NCBI GenBank assembly: GCA_017880775.1
Contig: JADGRQ010000005.1
Coordinates: 132,094 to 196,093 of the forward strand
Direction: 5' to 3'
DNA length: 64,000 bases
From: Burkholderiales bacterium
GTDB lineage: Bacteria > Pseudomonadota > Gammaproteobacteria > Burkholderiales > SG8-39
Below, one piece after another: positions 8,238 through 17,761 of the stretch. A program made the position numbers and the translations under genes. The notes beneath the pieces were generated by a model. The model ran no database searches, was not told the DNA's origin, and saw only the letters and a list, made by a program, of their open reading frames with translations. Position 1 is the stretch's first letter, and every line of letters starts with the position of its first letter.

Positions 8238-8653
8238 CCCGCGAGAATCGCGTAAGTGGCCGTCGCGTGCGCGGCCGGCCGTTCATCGCCGTCTGCGCGC
8301 AACAGGATCTCGCCGAACGCAAGCGTCCTGCCGAGCCGGACGATGCGCGCCTCGACCAGCGTGTCCTTGCCGGAAATCGGGCGCATGAAGGTGACGTTCT
8401 GCGAGACCGTGATGACCGGCTTGAATCCGCCGAACGCGCCGGCGAGCGCGATCACCATCGCAGTATCGGCCGCCGACATCAACGCCTGCCCGCAGATCAT
8501 CCCCCCAATCCGCACCAGGTTATCCGAGAACGGCAGGCGCAGCACCGCCCGGTCCGTTGCCACGGATTCGACCCGCAATTGAAGTTCCTGGACCCACGTC
8601 GCGGAATTTTCCGTGAGCATCTGCTGCGCGGCCCGCACGCTCACTGCGGCCAT
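8234..8653 (-). CDS. Hotdog-fold acyl-CoA thioesterase (PaaI family)
   Basis: 139 residues of single hotdog fold. The segment NLVRIGGMICGQALMSAADTAMVIAL carries the central hotdog helix with the acidic residue used by PaaI/YdiI-type thioesterases, followed by a strand-rich half (VTFMRPISGKDTLVEARIV). It would hydrolyse acyl- or aryl-CoA; the substrate is not determined. It starts 2 bp after the BamE-like lipoprotein stop and is the last gene of a minus-strand set that begins with fdxA. Its 3' end overlaps tatD by 4 bp tail to tail. Confidence 0.85.
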   Translation of the reverse strand: MAAVSVRAAQQMLTENSATWVQELQLRVESVATDRAVLRLPFSDNLVRIGGMICGQALMSAADTAMVIALAGAFGGFKPVITVSQNVTFMRPISGKDTLVEARIVRLGRTLAFGEILLRADGDERPAAHATATYAILAG

Positions 8654-8655
8654 GG

Positions 8656-9162
8656 TCAGGGCATGCTCGCGCCGGTCGGTTCATCGGACTCGAAGTCATG
8701 CATCTCGATCACGCCCCGCAGGATCCCGTCGTCGGAGAATTCGATCCACAGCACGCGCTTCTCCTGATAATCCAAGGTGCGGTACTCCCACACGTCGACC
8801 GGAAAGCGCGCCGCACGCACGATCCGGTTCGGCGGACCGAACAGTTCGCGCGCCTGCTTTGCGGTGGTCTCCCCGCGCACCAGCTTTTTCACGTTTTCCA
8901 GCGTGAGCCGCTGCTCGATGCCGCGCATCACGCCGTCGGCGCCGACGATGACCGCATAGGTGTGGCGCCCGTACGGCCCACGCGGAAAGTACAAGGTGCC
9001 GCTGCCGTCGGGATTCGCGACACGCATGGCCGGGACACCCATCAGGCCTTCTACTTCTGCCGCGGTGGACTTGCCAGGTACCAGACCGCGGCCGTCGTAG
9101 GACGCGCAACCCGCCAGCACCGCGAACACGACTACAGCGCAGAACAAGCGCATCGTCATCAT
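8656..9162 (-). CDS. BamE/SmpA-like outer-membrane lipoprotein
   Basis: 168 residues. A short lipoprotein signal ends in the lipobox VLAGC with Cys19 as the lipidation site. Two similar halves follow (GLVPGKSTAAEVEGLMGVP and LVRGETTAKQARELFGPP), each beginning with the G..T..ev...fG.P motif of SmpA/OmlA/BamE domains, so this is a tandem or duplicated BamE-like fold. A strong AGGAGG lies upstream of the start. It follows fdxA by 11 bp. It may act in envelope assembly, but it need not be the main BamE. Confidence 0.78.
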   Translation of the reverse strand: MMTMRLFCAVVVFAVLAGCASYDGRGLVPGKSTAAEVEGLMGVPAMRVANPDGSGTLYFPRGPYGRHTYAVIVGADGVMRGIEQRLTLENVKKLVRGETTAKQARELFGPPNRIVRAARFPVDVWEYRTLDYQEKRVLWIEFSDDGILRGVIEMHDFESDEPTGASMP

Positions 9163-9173
9163 CGAGCCTCCTT

Positions 9174-9512
9174 TCAGGCGCCGTTTCCGGGTTTCGGCGA
9201 GAAATACTTGTCCTTCTTGCCTTCCTCGTCCTTGTGCTCATCCGCGTCCGGCGGCGGCGTGCCCTTGCGCGTGATGTTCGGCCACGTCAACGCGAAATCG
9301 GCGTTGATCTTGAGCCAGGCATCGGCCTTTGCGTCCGAGTCCGGCACGATTGCGTCGACCGGACATTCCGGCTCGCACACGCCGCAGTCGATGCACTCGT
9401 CCGGGTGGATGGCAAGCATGTTCTCGCCTTCGTAGAAGCAGTCCACGGGGCAGACTTCGATGCAATCCATGTACTTGCACTTGATGCACTGTTCGGTCAC
9501 TACGTAGGCCAT
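9174..9512 (-). CDS. fdxA: Seven-iron ferredoxin FdxA
   Basis: 112 residues from the ATG at 9510-9512, which begins the family-typical [19 protein letters not shown]. The first cluster motif has the C-x5-C spacing of a 3Fe-4S site and the second motif [12 protein letters not shown] binds 4Fe-4S. The charged C-terminal tail is usual for bacterial FdxA. An in-frame ATG 24 bases upstream would add eight atypical residues and was not chosen. It probably leads the fdxA, BamE-like, thioesterase operon and is divergent from the chaperedoxin gene. Confidence 0.95.
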   Translation of the reverse strand: MAYVVTEQCIKCKYMDCIEVCPVDCFYEGENMLAIHPDECIDCGVCEPECPVDAIVPDSDAKADAWLKINADFALTWPNITRKGTPPPDADEHKDEEGKKDKYFSPKPGNGA

Positions 9513-9647
9513 GGGCTTATGCAGGCAAAAAAGCATACAAGCATAGCAGCAAACCGTGGAAAACGTCCTTTCCCTAGATGAAACAATGGCTTGAATTCAG
9601 ACCGGGCGCGCCCCATCATGCATTTAATGAATGACCGGAACAGAGCC

Positions 9648-10505
9648 ATGGTAGCGCACAGCATGGATATAAACAACATTAATTTCGATTCTGAAGTTAT
9701 TGATAAATCTAACGTTACTCCAGTCATCGTCGACTTCTGGGCACCGTGGTGCGGTCCCTGCAAGACGCTCACCCCGGTGCTGGAGAAGCTGGCGGCCGAA
9801 TATGACGGCAAATTCAAGCTCGCCAAGGTCAACTCCGACGAGAACATGGAACTTTCGGCCGAGTTCGGCGTGCGCTCGATTCCCGACGTTCGCGCGTTCA
9901 AGGATGGGCGGATGGTGGGGCAGTTCACGGGGGCGCTGCCCGAATCGAAGGTAAGGGAGTTCATCGACCGGCTGCTGCCGTCCGCGGCGGAGCTCGAAAG
10001 AACGCTCGGACGGAAACTGCGTGCCGACGGGGACACGGCAGGGGCGAGTGCCGCCCTATCGAAGGCAATCGGCCTGGATCCGAAGCTGCACCTGGCACGC
10101 ATCGATCTCGCCGAATTGCTGATCGAGTTGAAGCAGCTTGAAGCAGCCGAGCGCCAGCTCGCGGAGGTCAAGCCGGACGTCGATTACGACGCGCGCGTCG
10201 AGGCCTTGCGCTTGGCGATCTCTTTCGCGCGCTCCGCCGAGTCAGGCGCAAGCGACGCCGACCTCAGCGCAATGATCGCCGCAGATCCCGCGGATCTCGA
10301 TGCGCGCATGCAACTGGCCAACCGCCACGCCGGCCGGCGCGAATGGCGCGCGGCGCTGGACGCGTTGCTGGAGATCGTAAAGCGCGACCGGAACTGGAAG
10401 GATCAGGCCGCACGCAAACAGATGCTCGCCATCTTCAGCCTCGCCGCGGGAGATGGGGAGCTGGTGTCCGAATACCGGCGCAAGCTCGCGAGCGCGCTTC
10501 ACTGA
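9648..10505 (+). CDS. cnoX: Thioredoxin-TPR chaperedoxin (CnoX/YbbN-like)
   Basis: 285 residues from the ATG at 9648; starts at 9663 or 9627 are also possible. Residues about 15-125 are a thioredoxin fold with an intact WCGPC redox motif and the cis-proline loop RSIPDVRAF. The rest is a helical TPR-like region ending in EYRRKLASALH, matching the E. coli CnoX layout. CnoX proteins protect substrates from oxidative aggregation and hand them to GroEL. E. coli CnoX lacks the CxxC pair, so this version may be redox active. The first 25 codons are strikingly AT-rich compared with the rest of the gene. Confidence 0.9.
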   Translation: MVAHSMDINNINFDSEVIDKSNVTPVIVDFWAPWCGPCKTLTPVLEKLAAEYDGKFKLAKVNSDENMELSAEFGVRSIPDVRAFKDGRMVGQFTGALPESKVREFIDRLLPSAAELERTLGRKLRADGDTAGASAALSKAIGLDPKLHLARIDLAELLIELKQLEAAERQLAEVKPDVDYDARVEALRLAISFARSAESGASDADLSAMIAADPADLDARMQLANRHAGRREWRAALDALLEIVKRDRNWKDQAARKQMLAIFSLAAGDGELVSEYRRKLASALH

Positions 10506-10508
10506 CCC

Positions 10509-11705
10509 TCAACCCTTCACGCACAGCACCTGTTTGAGCGTGTGCACGACCTCCACCAGGTCGGCCTGGTTCGCCATCACTTGATCGATGTCCTTGTAGG
10601 CGCCGGGAATCTCGTCGATCACACCCTTGTCCTTGCGGCAGATCACGCCCGCGGTCTGCTGTGCGAGATCCTCGATCGAAAATTCCCTGCCCGCCTGGTT
10701 GCGGCTCATGCGCCGGCCGGCACCGTGCGCACAGGACTGAAAACTCTCCGCATTGCCCTTGCCGCGCACGATGTAGCTTCGCGTGCCCATGCTGCCCGGG
10801 ATGATGCCAAGTTCGCCTTCACGGGCGCTGATCGCGCCCTTGCGTGTCAGCCAAACCTGCTCGCCGTAGTGGCGCCCGCGCGCGACGTAGTTGTGGTGGC
10901 AATTGACGGCTTCGGTCGTCACTTCGAAGGACGGCAGATGCCGGAGCAAGGCTTCCAGCACGATATTCATCATTTCGGCGCGGTTGGCGTGCGCGTAGTC
11001 CTGCGCCCAGCCCACCGCAGCCACGTAATCATCGAAGTGCTGCGCGCCCTCCGGGAAATACGCAAGATCGCGGTCGGGAAGCGCAAGCTGGTTGCGCTCG
11101 GCGTCGCGTTTCGCCAATGCGATGAAATAGGTGCCGATCGCGTTGCCGATGCCGCGGCTGCCGGAGTGCAGCATCACCCAGACGCGCTGCGCCTCGTCGA
11201 GGCAGACTTCGATGAAATGGTTGCCGCCGCCGAGCGTCCCCATCTGCTGCACCCAGCTCGAGCGTTTGCCGACGCGCTTTTCGACGCCAGGGTGTTTCTC
11301 CAGAATTTTTTTCAGTCCTCTCTTGAAACGCTTTGCCGCCTGATCCCTCGCGTCCCGCTCGTCGTGTTGACGGAACCCGACCGGCACGTCGCGCGAGATC
11401 CCGTCGAACACGCGCTGCAGGTAAACTTCGTCCAGATCGTTCGCGGTGAGCGACAGCCGCACCGCGCACATCCCGCAACCGATATCCACGCCCACCGCCG
11501 CCGGAATGATCGCGCGCAGCGTCGGGATGACCGATCCCACGGTGGCGCCGATGCCGAGGTGCACGTCCGGCATCGCCGCGACGTGGTGGTGCACGATCGG
11601 CAGTTTCGAGATGTTGACAAGCTGCTGGCGCGCACCGGCCTCGACATCGCCAGTGTAAACCTTAACCGGCACCAACCCTTCGTTGATTTCCTGGCGGACC
11701 GGCAC
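10509..11705 (-). CDS. rtcB: RtcB RNA-splicing ligase
   Basis: 398 residues from a GTG start. RtcB joins 2',3'-cyclic phosphate (or 3'-phosphate) and 5'-OH RNA ends using GTP and Mn. Metal and guanylylation motifs are intact: VGVDIGCGMC (Asp74, Cys77), GGGNHF (His163), LHSGSRG (His180) and the nucleophile His327 in SCAHGAGRRMSRNQAG. Length is normal for bacterial RtcB. It follows the DUF2652-SRPBCC gene by 7 bp and probably shares its transcript. The usual partners RtcA, RtcR and archease are absent. Confidence 0.95.
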   Translation of the reverse strand: MPVRQEINEGLVPVKVYTGDVEAGARQQLVNISKLPIVHHHVAAMPDVHLGIGATVGSVIPTLRAIIPAAVGVDIGCGMCAVRLSLTANDLDEVYLQRVFDGISRDVPVGFRQHDERDARDQAAKRFKRGLKKILEKHPGVEKRVGKRSSWVQQMGTLGGGNHFIEVCLDEAQRVWVMLHSGSRGIGNAIGTYFIALAKRDAERNQLALPDRDLAYFPEGAQHFDDYVAAVGWAQDYAHANRAEMMNIVLEALLRHLPSFEVTTEAVNCHHNYVARGRHYGEQVWLTRKGAISAREGELGIIPGSMGTRSYIVRGKGNAESFQSCAHGAGRRMSRNQAGREFSIEDLAQQTAGVICRKDKGVIDEIPGAYKDIDQVMANQADLVEVVHTLKQVLCVKG

Positions 11706-11712
11706 GCAAGTC

Positions 11713-12801
11713 TCAGTGCGCGCGCTGTCCGCAGAACGCGGCGAGATTTATCAGCGACTTTTCGAAACCGATCTTCATCTTTCTTTTCAGAAGCACCGAG
11801 AAGATCGCCCGGACAAGGATGTTTCCCCGTACGAAGAACTCCACAATCAACTCGGACGCGTCCGCCGAAGCGCGCCGCACGGAATATTTCAGGCTGACCA
11901 GCTTCTTCACGTCGGTTTCCCAGAATTCGAACGTCGTGTCCGTGACCTTGACATCGCCGGTGACGATTTCCGGATCTGTCGGGTCCCGGACGCACCTATG
12001 CTTCGTGCCAATCTGGTTGGGTTTGCCGTCGTGCAACTCGACCCTTTTGATGCCCTCGATCCAATTCATCCGTCCCGGAAGATCGATCAGTGTCTGGTAG
12101 ACCCGCTCGGCGGGCGCATCGATGCGCTGGGGCAGCTCCATCACCTTGTGCGGATTTTTCACCGTAAACGGTTCCGGCTTCTCGGCTTTGACCTCCTCCC
12201 GGTACTTCGTCAGAGACAGATACTTGTATTCGACTGCGCCGATTTCGTCGTACGAATCGGCGCCATCTGCGAACGCCTCCAGGCCGCCATTCGACTCCTT
12301 CAGGCCCGCCAGCAGGCCGCGCGTCAGCAGGAGATATTCACGCTGCTGGAGCGAATTCTTGAGCAGCCGGTGCGCGACGATAACGTCCTTGCCGATGAGC
12401 TTCGTATGGTCCCGGATCCGTACCGTACTCGCCGGACCGCGGTGCGCGACGATCTTGAGCGTGAGCTGACTCGCGCTCGTACATGCCCCGCACTGGCACA
12501 GCCGCTGCAACTCGTATCGCTTCAGCTGCGTATGGAAATTGACGAACATCTTCCGCGCCTGCTCGACGAATTCCGCTGCCGAAGGTGGTGCGCCCGGCCG
12601 GAAAAACAGTATCGCGTCGCCCTCGATCTCCGAGATCTTCAGGCCGATCGAATTCGAATCGACCAGGATTTCCAGCAGTTCCCGGATGATGTGCTGGCTG
12701 TGATTGATCTCCGTTTCAGCGACAAATTTCGTGAAGCCGCTGATGTCGGGGATGAACAGCACAACTTCACTTGCGGCGGCCGGTTCCATTGCTGCTCCCA
12801 T
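11713..12801 (-). CDS. DUF2652 (cyclase-like) protein with C-terminal SRPBCC domain
   Basis: 362 residues. The N-terminal part (about 10-190) starts VVLFIPDISGFTKFVAETE and contains SEIEGDAILFF, recalling the two metal-binding aspartate motifs of class III nucleotide cyclases; this is the DUF2652 pattern. The C-terminal part (about 220-345) is a START/SRPBCC ligand-binding fold (MELPQRIDAPAERVYQTLIDLPGRMNWIEGI). The domain order suggests a ligand-sensing cyclase-like protein, but no activity is established. It lies 7 bp upstream of rtcB. Its promoter region is shared with the divergent pobA remnant. Confidence 0.75.
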   Translation of the reverse strand: MGAAMEPAAASEVVLFIPDISGFTKFVAETEINHSQHIIRELLEILVDSNSIGLKISEIEGDAILFFRPGAPPSAAEFVEQARKMFVNFHTQLKRYELQRLCQCGACTSASQLTLKIVAHRGPASTVRIRDHTKLIGKDVIVAHRLLKNSLQQREYLLLTRGLLAGLKESNGGLEAFADGADSYDEIGAVEYKYLSLTKYREEVKAEKPEPFTVKNPHKVMELPQRIDAPAERVYQTLIDLPGRMNWIEGIKRVELHDGKPNQIGTKHRCVRDPTDPEIVTGDVKVTDTTFEFWETDVKKLVSLKYSVRRASADASELIVEFFVRGNILVRAIFSVLLKRKMKIGFEKSLINLAAFCGQRAH

Positions 12802-12805
12802 GAAG

Positions 12806-13741
<936 letters not shown>

Positions 13742-13996
13742 ATGACCCGGCCGCAGCGCAAAGGTGTGGAAGACGCCCGCAATCAACTGCCCGCACTGCT
13801 CGCCGAAGCGCAGAAGGGGCGCACGACGATCATCACGCGCCATGGGCGGTCGATCGCGGCGATCGTCCCCATCGAAGGCATGTCCGGTGGACAGACCCAG
13901 AAAACTCTCATGGGTCTCGCCGGCACCGGCAAGGGCATGTGGGGCAGGGACAGCGCGAAGACCCTGCGCCGCCTGCGGGACGAGTGGAGCCGGTAG
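13742..13996 (+). CDS. Phd/YefM-type antitoxin
   Basis: 84 residues. The fold pattern, GVEDARNQLPALLAEAQKGRTTIITRHGRSIAAIVPIE, is the Phd/YefM DNA-binding dimer core (a short helix, then a strand with the RHGRSIAAIVP motif). The tail (about 50-84) would bind the toxin. It overlaps the PIN toxin by 13 bp. The start is fixed by the palindromic promoter just upstream, since the longer open frame runs through pobA. It is expected to repress its own promoter and neutralise the toxin. Confidence 0.85.
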   Translation: MTRPQRKGVEDARNQLPALLAEAQKGRTTIITRHGRSIAAIVPIEGMSGGQTQKTLMGLAGTGKGMWGRDSAKTLRRLRDEWSR

Positions 13997-14409
13997 ACCT
14001 GTCAGTGCTGCCGGACCATGCGCTGGTACTGGTTGATACCGCGCCGATCATCTACTTCCTCGAAGGGCATCCGAAATTCGCAGCGCGCTTCCGGCCGCTA
14101 TTCGAACGCCAGGCGGCCGGAACGATTCTGTTTGCGGTCACCACCATCACGATCGCCGAGGTTCTCAGCGGGCCCTTCGGCGCGGGCGAGGAAACGCTCG
14201 CCAAGCGCTATCGCGCGGCGATGGAATCGTGGCAGGTGGTGCCTCTCGATGCGGATATCGCCGAAAGTGCCGCGCGGTTTCGCGCCTCACTCAAGCTGAA
14301 ACTTCCTGACGCGATTCAGGTGGCGAGCGCCATCGCGATCAACGCCGATGCGTTGCTCACCCACGACCGGGATTTTGCGAAGGTAAAGGCGCTGACCGTA
14401 CTTGGCTGA
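13984..14409 (+). CDS. VapC-like PIN-domain toxin
   Basis: 141 residues from a GTG at 13984 inside the antitoxin end. PIN-domain acidic residues: Asp in LVLVDTAPIIYFLEGHP, Glu in TITIAEVLSGP, Asp in KLKLPDAIQVASA and Asp in THDRDF. It is predicted to be a Mg-dependent ribonuclease. The pairing of a Phd-type antitoxin with a PIN toxin is common. The toxin is divergent in sequence from the VapC at 5945, so this is a separate module. Confidence 0.85.
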   Translation: MEPVDLSVLPDHALVLVDTAPIIYFLEGHPKFAARFRPLFERQAAGTILFAVTTITIAEVLSGPFGAGEETLAKRYRAAMESWQVVPLDADIAESAARFRASLKLKLPDAIQVASAIAINADALLTHDRDFAKVKALTVLG

Positions 14410-14432
14410 CCCGGGTTGCCGATGGACCGGAA

Positions 14433-15314
14433 TCATTCCGGACGCAGCTTCAGCAGCCTGACCGCGTTTTCCTTCATGATCAGCGGCCTCACCTCCGGCT
14501 TGATGGCAATCTTCTCGAAATCCGCCAGCCAGCGGTCGGGCGAAAGCACCGGGTTGTCGGTGCCGAACAGCACCTTGTGCTTGAGCAGCGTGTTCGCGTA
14601 CTGCACCAGCTTGGGCTCGAAATACTTCGGCGACCAGCCGGAAAGGTCGATCCAGACGTTGGGCTTGTGCGTCGCGATCGAAAGCGCCTCGTCCTGCCAC
14701 GGCACCGACGGATGCGCCATGACGATCTGCAGGTCGGGGAAATCGGCGGCCACATCGTCGAGATACATCGGGTTGGAATATTTCAGCCGCAGGCCGCCGC
14801 CGCCCGGCATGCCCGCGCCGATGCCGGTCTGCCCGGTATGGAAGATCGCCGGCAGCCCGGCCTCCGCGATCGCTTCGTAGAGCGGATAGGCATCGTGATC
14901 GTTCGGAAAGAACGCCTGCACGGTCGGATGGAACTTGAACCCCTTGACGCCGAAGTCCTTGATCAGGCGCCTCGCCTCGCGCACGCCCATCTTGCCGCGC
15001 GCCGGGTCGATGCTGGCGAACGGAATCGCGACATCAGCGTGTTCCGCGGCGGTCTCTGCGATCTCCTCGTTGGTGATGTTGCGGATGCCCATGCCGCGCT
15101 CGTGATCGACCGTGAACACGACGAACGCCATCTTGCGCTCGCGGTAATACGCGGCCATCTGCGCGATGGTCGGATGCTGCACGGCATAGCGGAAGTAGCG
15201 GCCGCGCGCTTCCAGCGATTCCTTCGATGCCTCGTCGGGCGCGAGCCGCGTCGAGGTTTCCGCGTGGGTATGGATGTCGATCGCGACCAGTTCGTCTACG
15301 TTCATCGTTCTCAT
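14433..15314 (-). CDS. Amidohydrolase-2 family metal-dependent hydrolase/decarboxylase
   Basis: 293 residues of TIM-barrel amidohydrolase-2 type (the group of ACMSD and gamma-resorcylate decarboxylase). The HxH metal pair is in AIDIHTHAET near residue 14, the next ligands in GFKFHPTVQAF and IFHTGQTG, and the catalytic Asp in LFGTDNPVLSPDRWL. Its start overlaps the 3' end of the acyl-CoA synthetase gene by 4 bp, so the two are co-translated. The context of feruloyl-CoA synthetase and MarR suggests it acts on an aromatic or ring-derived acid, but the substrate is unproved. Confidence 0.82.
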   Translation of the reverse strand: MRTMNVDELVAIDIHTHAETSTRLAPDEASKESLEARGRYFRYAVQHPTIAQMAAYYRERKMAFVVFTVDHERGMGIRNITNEEIAETAAEHADVAIPFASIDPARGKMGVREARRLIKDFGVKGFKFHPTVQAFFPNDHDAYPLYEAIAEAGLPAIFHTGQTGIGAGMPGGGGLRLKYSNPMYLDDVAADFPDLQIVMAHPSVPWQDEALSIATHKPNVWIDLSGWSPKYFEPKLVQYANTLLKHKVLFGTDNPVLSPDRWLADFEKIAIKPEVRPLIMKENAVRLLKLRPE

Positions 15315-17119
15315 CGGGCAGCTCCGATCACATCAGGTCCGGGCGGCTGAGCATACAGCGCCTCGACCAGGCCGGCGCGATGCTCCAGCACCGCGGCCTG
15401 GTTGATCGAACCCTTGTCGGTCACTTCGCCAAGGTCGATCGAAGGCGGCACCTCGAGCAGGATTGCCCGCTCGATGAGGCTCGCGCTGCCGGTCGCGCCG
15501 GCGGCCAGTCGATCGAGCAGCAACTGGAACTGCGCGCGCACGGCGGGATGCCGCAGCACCTCCCCGGCGCTCGCATGCGGCGAGAGTTCCGGACAGAGCC
15601 TCCGGCAGTCGTCGAGGCGCAGAAACACCAGCGCGCCGATCCAGTCGCGGTTGATGCCGGCGAGCACCACATCCTGCACGTATGGCGCGCCCTCGGCGAT
15701 GAAGCGCGCGCGCAGCGGCCCCACGCTCGCCCAGGTGCCGCTCGAGAGCTTGAAGTCCTCGGCGATGCGACCGTCGAAGAACAGGCCTTGCCCGTGATCC
15801 GCGGGATCGACCCAGCGCACCGCGTCCCCCAGCCGGTAATAGCCCTCTTCGTCGAACGCCGTGCGCGTGAGTTCGGGCTGACGCCAGTAACCCGGCATGA
15901 TGCTCGGGCCGCGTGCCCGGATCTCCAGCTTTTCCCCGACCGGCGCGAGCTTGACCTCCACGCCGGGCACCGGCAAACCGATCATTCCCGAGCGCACCCG
16001 GTCGCCGCGCGTGAAGGTGACCGACGGCGCAGTCTCCGTGGCTCCGAGACCGCTCACCCACAGGATCCGCTCTCCGCAGGTCTGCACTGCCAGTTCGTCG
16101 AGCGCGTCCCACACCGGTTGAGCGAGTCCCGCACCGGCGAAGAAGAGCATTTTCAACCGGCTGAAGAAATGCTCCCGCAATGCCGGTTCGCGCTGCAGGT
16201 ATGGCACCAGTTCCTCGAAACCCCGCGGCACGTTGAAGTACACCGTCGGTGCGATCTCGCGCAGGTTGCGGACCGTCTCGCCGATCAGTTGAGGCGTGGG
16301 CTTGCCGTCGTCGATGTACAGCGTGCCGCCGTTGTACAGCGTAATCCCGAAATTGTGATTGCCGCCGAAGACATGGTTCCACGGCAGCCAGTCGACCAGC
16401 ACCGGCGGCTCGTGCTGCAGGAACGGCAGGCATTCCACCACCATCTGCTGGTTGCTGGTGAGCATGCGCTGCGTCTGGATCGCGGCCTTGGGCATGCCGG
16501 TGGATCCCGACGTGAGCAGGAATTTGGCCACCGCATCGGGGCGGATCGCGGCGTGTGCGGCGTCGACCATCGCCGCCGGTTCGCGCGAAGGTGCGGCGCC
16601 AACGGCGAGTTCAGCGTCGCGGGGCAGGACCGCGACCGCCTTCGCGTAACGTGCGCGATCCGAGACGAACACCAGGCCGGGGGTGAGCAGTTCGAGAACG
16701 TAGCGCAGCTTGCCGAGGTCCTGGGAAACCAGCGAGTACGCGGGCGATACCGAGGTGAACGGCACCCCGACGTGCAGCGCGGCGAGTGCCAGCATCGCGT
16801 GCTCGAGATCGTTCTCCGAAAGGATCACGAGCGGGCGCTCGGCCGACAGCCCGCGCTCGAGCAGCGCCTGCCCGATGCTCCGCGCATTCGCGAGGGCCTC
16901 GCGATAACTGATCCGGCGCCACCCGCCGGAAGCGTCGCGCCTGGCAATGAAAGTACGATCCGGCGCCTCGCGCGCCCACTTCAGAAGACGCTCGGTGATG
17001 CGCTGCGGATAGGGACCGAGGACCGAGGCGGAGCGCAACAGGGTATGGCCGCGCGGATCCCTCTCCACGCATACCCGCGCATCGCCCAGCGCAACCCTGC
17101 GACAGGCGGGCATGCTCAT
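15311..17119 (-). CDS. Feruloyl-CoA synthetase-like AMP-dependent ligase
   Basis: 602 residues of the ANL adenylating family. Motifs include the P-loop LTSGSTGMPKAAIQTQRML, WLPWNHVFGGNHNFG, the adenine motif VSGLGATETAPSVTF and the hinge region YRLGDAVRWVDP...FFDGRIAEDFKLSSG, which are the pattern of Fcs-type hydroxycinnamoyl-CoA synthetases. These activate ferulate or p-coumarate for side-chain removal. The usual partner hydratase-lyase Ech is not next to it. It overlaps the MarR gene by 4 bp (ATGA), and MarR proteins regulate such clusters in other bacteria. Confidence 0.85.
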   Translation of the reverse strand: MSMPACRRVALGDARVCVERDPRGHTLLRSASVLGPYPQRITERLLKWAREAPDRTFIARRDASGGWRRISYREALANARSIGQALLERGLSAERPLVILSENDLEHAMLALAALHVGVPFTSVSPAYSLVSQDLGKLRYVLELLTPGLVFVSDRARYAKAVAVLPRDAELAVGAAPSREPAAMVDAAHAAIRPDAVAKFLLTSGSTGMPKAAIQTQRMLTSNQQMVVECLPFLQHEPPVLVDWLPWNHVFGGNHNFGITLYNGGTLYIDDGKPTPQLIGETVRNLREIAPTVYFNVPRGFEELVPYLQREPALREHFFSRLKMLFFAGAGLAQPVWDALDELAVQTCGERILWVSGLGATETAPSVTFTRGDRVRSGMIGLPVPGVEVKLAPVGEKLEIRARGPSIMPGYWRQPELTRTAFDEEGYYRLGDAVRWVDPADHGQGLFFDGRIAEDFKLSSGTWASVGPLRARFIAEGAPYVQDVVLAGINRDWIGALVFLRLDDCRRLCPELSPHASAGEVLRHPAVRAQFQLLLDRLAAGATGSASLIERAILLEVPPSIDLGEVTDKGSINQAAVLEHRAGLVEALYAQPPGPDVIGAAR

Positions 17120-17598
17120 CCCGCGAGCTTGTTGAGCAGGCGGATCAGCGAGGAGCGCTCGCGCGGCGCGAGCCGCCGCGCAAACGCCGCGTCATTCTCG
17201 CGTACGCGGCGTCGCAACCGGGCGAGCAACGCTTCGCCCTTCACGGTCAGAAAAAGTCCCCAGACGCGCCCGTCGTCCGCGCGCGACCTGCGTTCCGCGA
17301 GCCCTCGTTCCTCGAGCCAGTCGGTCAGCAGCATCGCCCCGGAGCGTGCCGTGCCGAGCACGTTGCCCAGCGTCGTCTGCGTGATCCCGGGATTCGCGTG
17401 CAGGATCACCAGCGCGGTGAATCGCGGCGGCGTGATGCCGGCGCCGGCGGAAGCACGGTAAAACGCCTCGAACGACGCGATCTGGGCACGCCGCAACGCA
17501 TAGCCGAAATGGCTTTCGAGATCGCCGTAGTCGATGCCCGGCACGCGCCTGAGTTCGCTCGGACGCGGGCCGCGGGGCGATTCCATCTTGCTGTTCAT
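17116..17598 (-). CDS. MarR-family transcriptional regulator
   Basis: 160 residues from the ATG at 17598; a longer frame reaches 17685 but adds an unlikely N-terminus. The winged helix lies at about 50-130 (FTALVILHANPGITQTTLGNVLGTARSGAMLLTDWLEERGLAERR, then the wing DDGRVWGLFLTVKG). It precedes and overlaps the feruloyl-CoA synthetase-like gene, an arrangement like FerC or CouR systems in which MarR repressors respond to hydroxycinnamoyl-CoA. An AT-rich stretch (17628-17645) upstream is the best candidate operator and promoter, shared with the divergent transporter operon. Confidence 0.88.
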   Translation of the reverse strand: MNSKMESPRGPRPSELRRVPGIDYGDLESHFGYALRRAQIASFEAFYRASAGAGITPPRFTALVILHANPGITQTTLGNVLGTARSGAMLLTDWLEERGLAERRSRADDGRVWGLFLTVKGEALLARLRRRVRENDAAFARRLAPRERSSLIRLLNKLAG

Positions 17599-17761
17599 GG
17601 ACCGGCGCGCATTGACCGCCAAATTGTAATGATCTATAACAGTTCTCCGCAATCGTCGCTCGCTGCATTCGGTCGGATGCGGCACCGCAACAAAGCAGCG
17701 GGCACTTCAAAACACCCGGTTTTGCGGCGACAATGCAAGCTATCAACGATCAGGAGCAGTC

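Noticed and set aside
15227..17461. 744-codon open frame on the plus strand opposite the feruloyl-CoA synthetase-like gene
   Set aside because: Antisense shadow created by high GC bias; it has no motifs and the opposite strand carries a clear ANL enzyme.
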